DNA of 60,000 nucleotides from contig NC_081411.1 of the NCBI RefSeq assembly GCF_030272615.1, positions 826,332,397 through 826,392,396 of the forward strand, in the 5' to 3' direction. Position 1 is the stretch's first letter. The number at the start of each line of letters is the position of its first letter. The stretch is from Cryptomeria japonica (lineage: Eukaryota; Streptophyta; Pinopsida; Cupressales; Cupressaceae). Below the pieces are notes generated by a model. The model was given only the letters and a program-made list of their open reading frames with translations, was not told the origin of the DNA and ran no database searches. A program made the position numbers and the translations under genes. Positions 58,654-60,000 of this stretch are shown here, in pieces.

Positions 58654-60000
58654 TGTATGCGAGAAAAGTGGTGCAATGAAATGAAAATTACAAAATTCAA
58701 TGACTTGCCCACACACCAATGGGACTCTTGGTGCAAGTTATGGAGCTATATGGAATAGCTCAACTTCCCAAGGGGTGTTCCATTGTTCTTTATCTCACAA
58801 GAGCCCTCAAGACAATGCCTTTGCTCTCAGATCACTGAGCAAAGTGACTTAGGGATGACAATCATGAGAATGAGGGATGCTTTTGATCAATGTTAGTATG
58901 AAAGCAATCCTCTCTATGCATAATTTTAACCAATATGATCTAAACTAGTGATGATAAGATGAAAATGATTAGTAAAAGACTATCCTAACATGATATACTA
59001 GTTTATATGATTAACTATGATGATTGAAATGCCTCTAAATGTTTATTTAGACTATTTCTATTTCAAAGAGACATTAAATGCTTCGCTAAAAATGAGTATA
59101 AGTGTGATGCTAAAGACTTGGATCCTAAGAATGAGGAATGAGGGCTTTATTTATAGGAAAAATAGGGCAATGGATGGTCCATATTGGATGATCTTATCAA
59201 GGGTCAAGATTGAAAGTTATCAATCAATGTTTACAATTCTCACCAATGAAATGGTGACAATTGTCAACAAGAGATAGCTTGAGAGGAGATGTAAGAAGCA
59301 TTAAATGCTTAAGAAGACATGAAAGTTACCTTAGGAGGCAAGGGTTAAGGTTAGGTTAAGATTACCCACTAGATAAAGCTTTTCCCAAAAGGATAAACTC
59401 TTGTGCAAGGGTTAAAGGGATAACCATGGTCAAAGCAATGAATGCTTGATGAGACCCTATGGTTAGATGAGGGTTGAGTTAGGCAAAAAGTCTCTAACCA
59501 TGCCACAAAGGGTTAGTTAACCATTAATGGTTTGGAAGGCTTTGGGGACAAATTTGTAAGAGTCCTTCCAAATTTGGGGGTATTCAACAAGTTAGCATGT
59601 TGAAGGCATAAAGGCTTTAATGCCTTTGGAAGACTTTTCTCCAAATTTGAGAAGTGACATCCTCAAATTTAGGGAAAGGGGACAATTGAAAGGTTTTAGG
59701 TTAATTGATTAGGATTAGATGGGTTCTAGAAGAATTTAGGAAGGCGATTTAGGAGGCAAGTGGGAGATGTAGGATTTTGCAAGTGGGTGGGGAATAATAG
59801 AATTTAATTAAAATAAATTGCTTTATTTCAATTTTGGTTGCAAGTGGGGGATTTAGATAAATAAATTAGATTTATTTATTTGGAGTGAATAATTTAATTA
59901 AATGTAAATTTAATTAATATTAGAGAGAAGGTATTTAATTAGATAAAATCATTTATTCAATTAAATATTTTGAAAGGCTAAAGTGAATAATTAAATTGAA
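58654..60000 (-). repeat. Tat element 5' LTR (cut by window end)
   Basis: Matches 31348-32036 and 36960 onward nearly base for base, without the copia-2 insertion. About 130 bases are missing beyond the window edge. Confidence 0.93.

Larger units (their letters stand above)
31348..60000 (-). mobile_element. Giant Ty3/gypsy Tat-type element with two nested insertions (right end cut)
   Basis: The matching LTR edges are 31348 and 58654 (both TGTATGCG). The 3' LTR ends at 37754; the 5' LTR runs past the window. The primer site is at 58632-58649. On the minus strand the order is leader, gag, protease, G-patch, RT, RNase H, second archaeal-type RNase H, integrase, then an antisense PMD gene before the 3' LTR. 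Without the nested elements the internal part is about 15.8 kb and each LTR about 1.5 kb, giving roughly 18-19 kb. That size, the second RNase H and the extra antisense gene indicate the Tat/Ogre group. Numerous stops make it inactive. Confidence 0.9.

Overview
This window is AT-rich nuclear DNA of a seed plant with a large, repeat-filled genome. The evidence is wall-to-wall Ty1/copia and Ty3/gypsy LTR retrotransposons primed by initiator-Met-like sites, plant-type LINEs, a tRNA-like SINE and no clearly intact host gene. Many copies are old but still readable. Their premature stops mostly sit where Gln, Arg or Trp would be expected, the pattern of methyl-cytosine decay. A gymnosperm such as a conifer is a reasonable guess, but nothing in the sequence proves it.

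Layout. 1-3673: the gag start and an unusually long (3.4 kb) 5' LTR of a minus-strand copia element that runs off the left edge. 3720-4472: GA-rich low-complexity DNA. 5162-11708: a complete plus-strand copia element with both LTRs, PBS, PPT, gag-PR-IN-RT-RNase H and a leader carrying five short hairpins. 11709-16735: AT-rich spacer with microsatellites, degenerate telomere-like repeats and one SINE-like copy. 16735-25900: two different LINEs joined head to head, a near full-length minus copy (ORF1, endonuclease, RT, zinc finger, novel C-terminus) and a 5'-truncated plus copy ending in RNase H. 27840-30758: an inverted repeat followed by a multi-exon gene remnant of unknown family, with in-phase small exons and one tandemly duplicated exon.

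31348 to beyond 60000: one giant minus-strand Ty3/gypsy element of the Tat type. It has gag, protease, G-patch, RT, a degraded RNase H, a second archaeal-type RNase H and integrase. Two later elements are nested in it: a copia element (32037-36959) inside its 3' LTR, and a 5.07 kb non-autonomous LTR element (51836-56901) in its leader that encodes only a coiled-coil protein. Between integrase and the 3' LTR the Tat element carries, in antisense, a gene for a plant mobile domain (PMD, MAIN-like aminotransferase-like) protein with its own TATA box and an apparent intron.

How the parts relate. The Tat element landed first; the two nested elements followed, each flanked by a recognisable 5-bp target duplication. 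The most interesting items are the antisense PMD gene, the TAGCGCAT-like word arrays found in opposite orientation at the two internal ends of the same element, the coiled-coil-only LTR element, the covarying hairpin arrays in two copia elements, and the unknown spliced gene at 28-31 kb.
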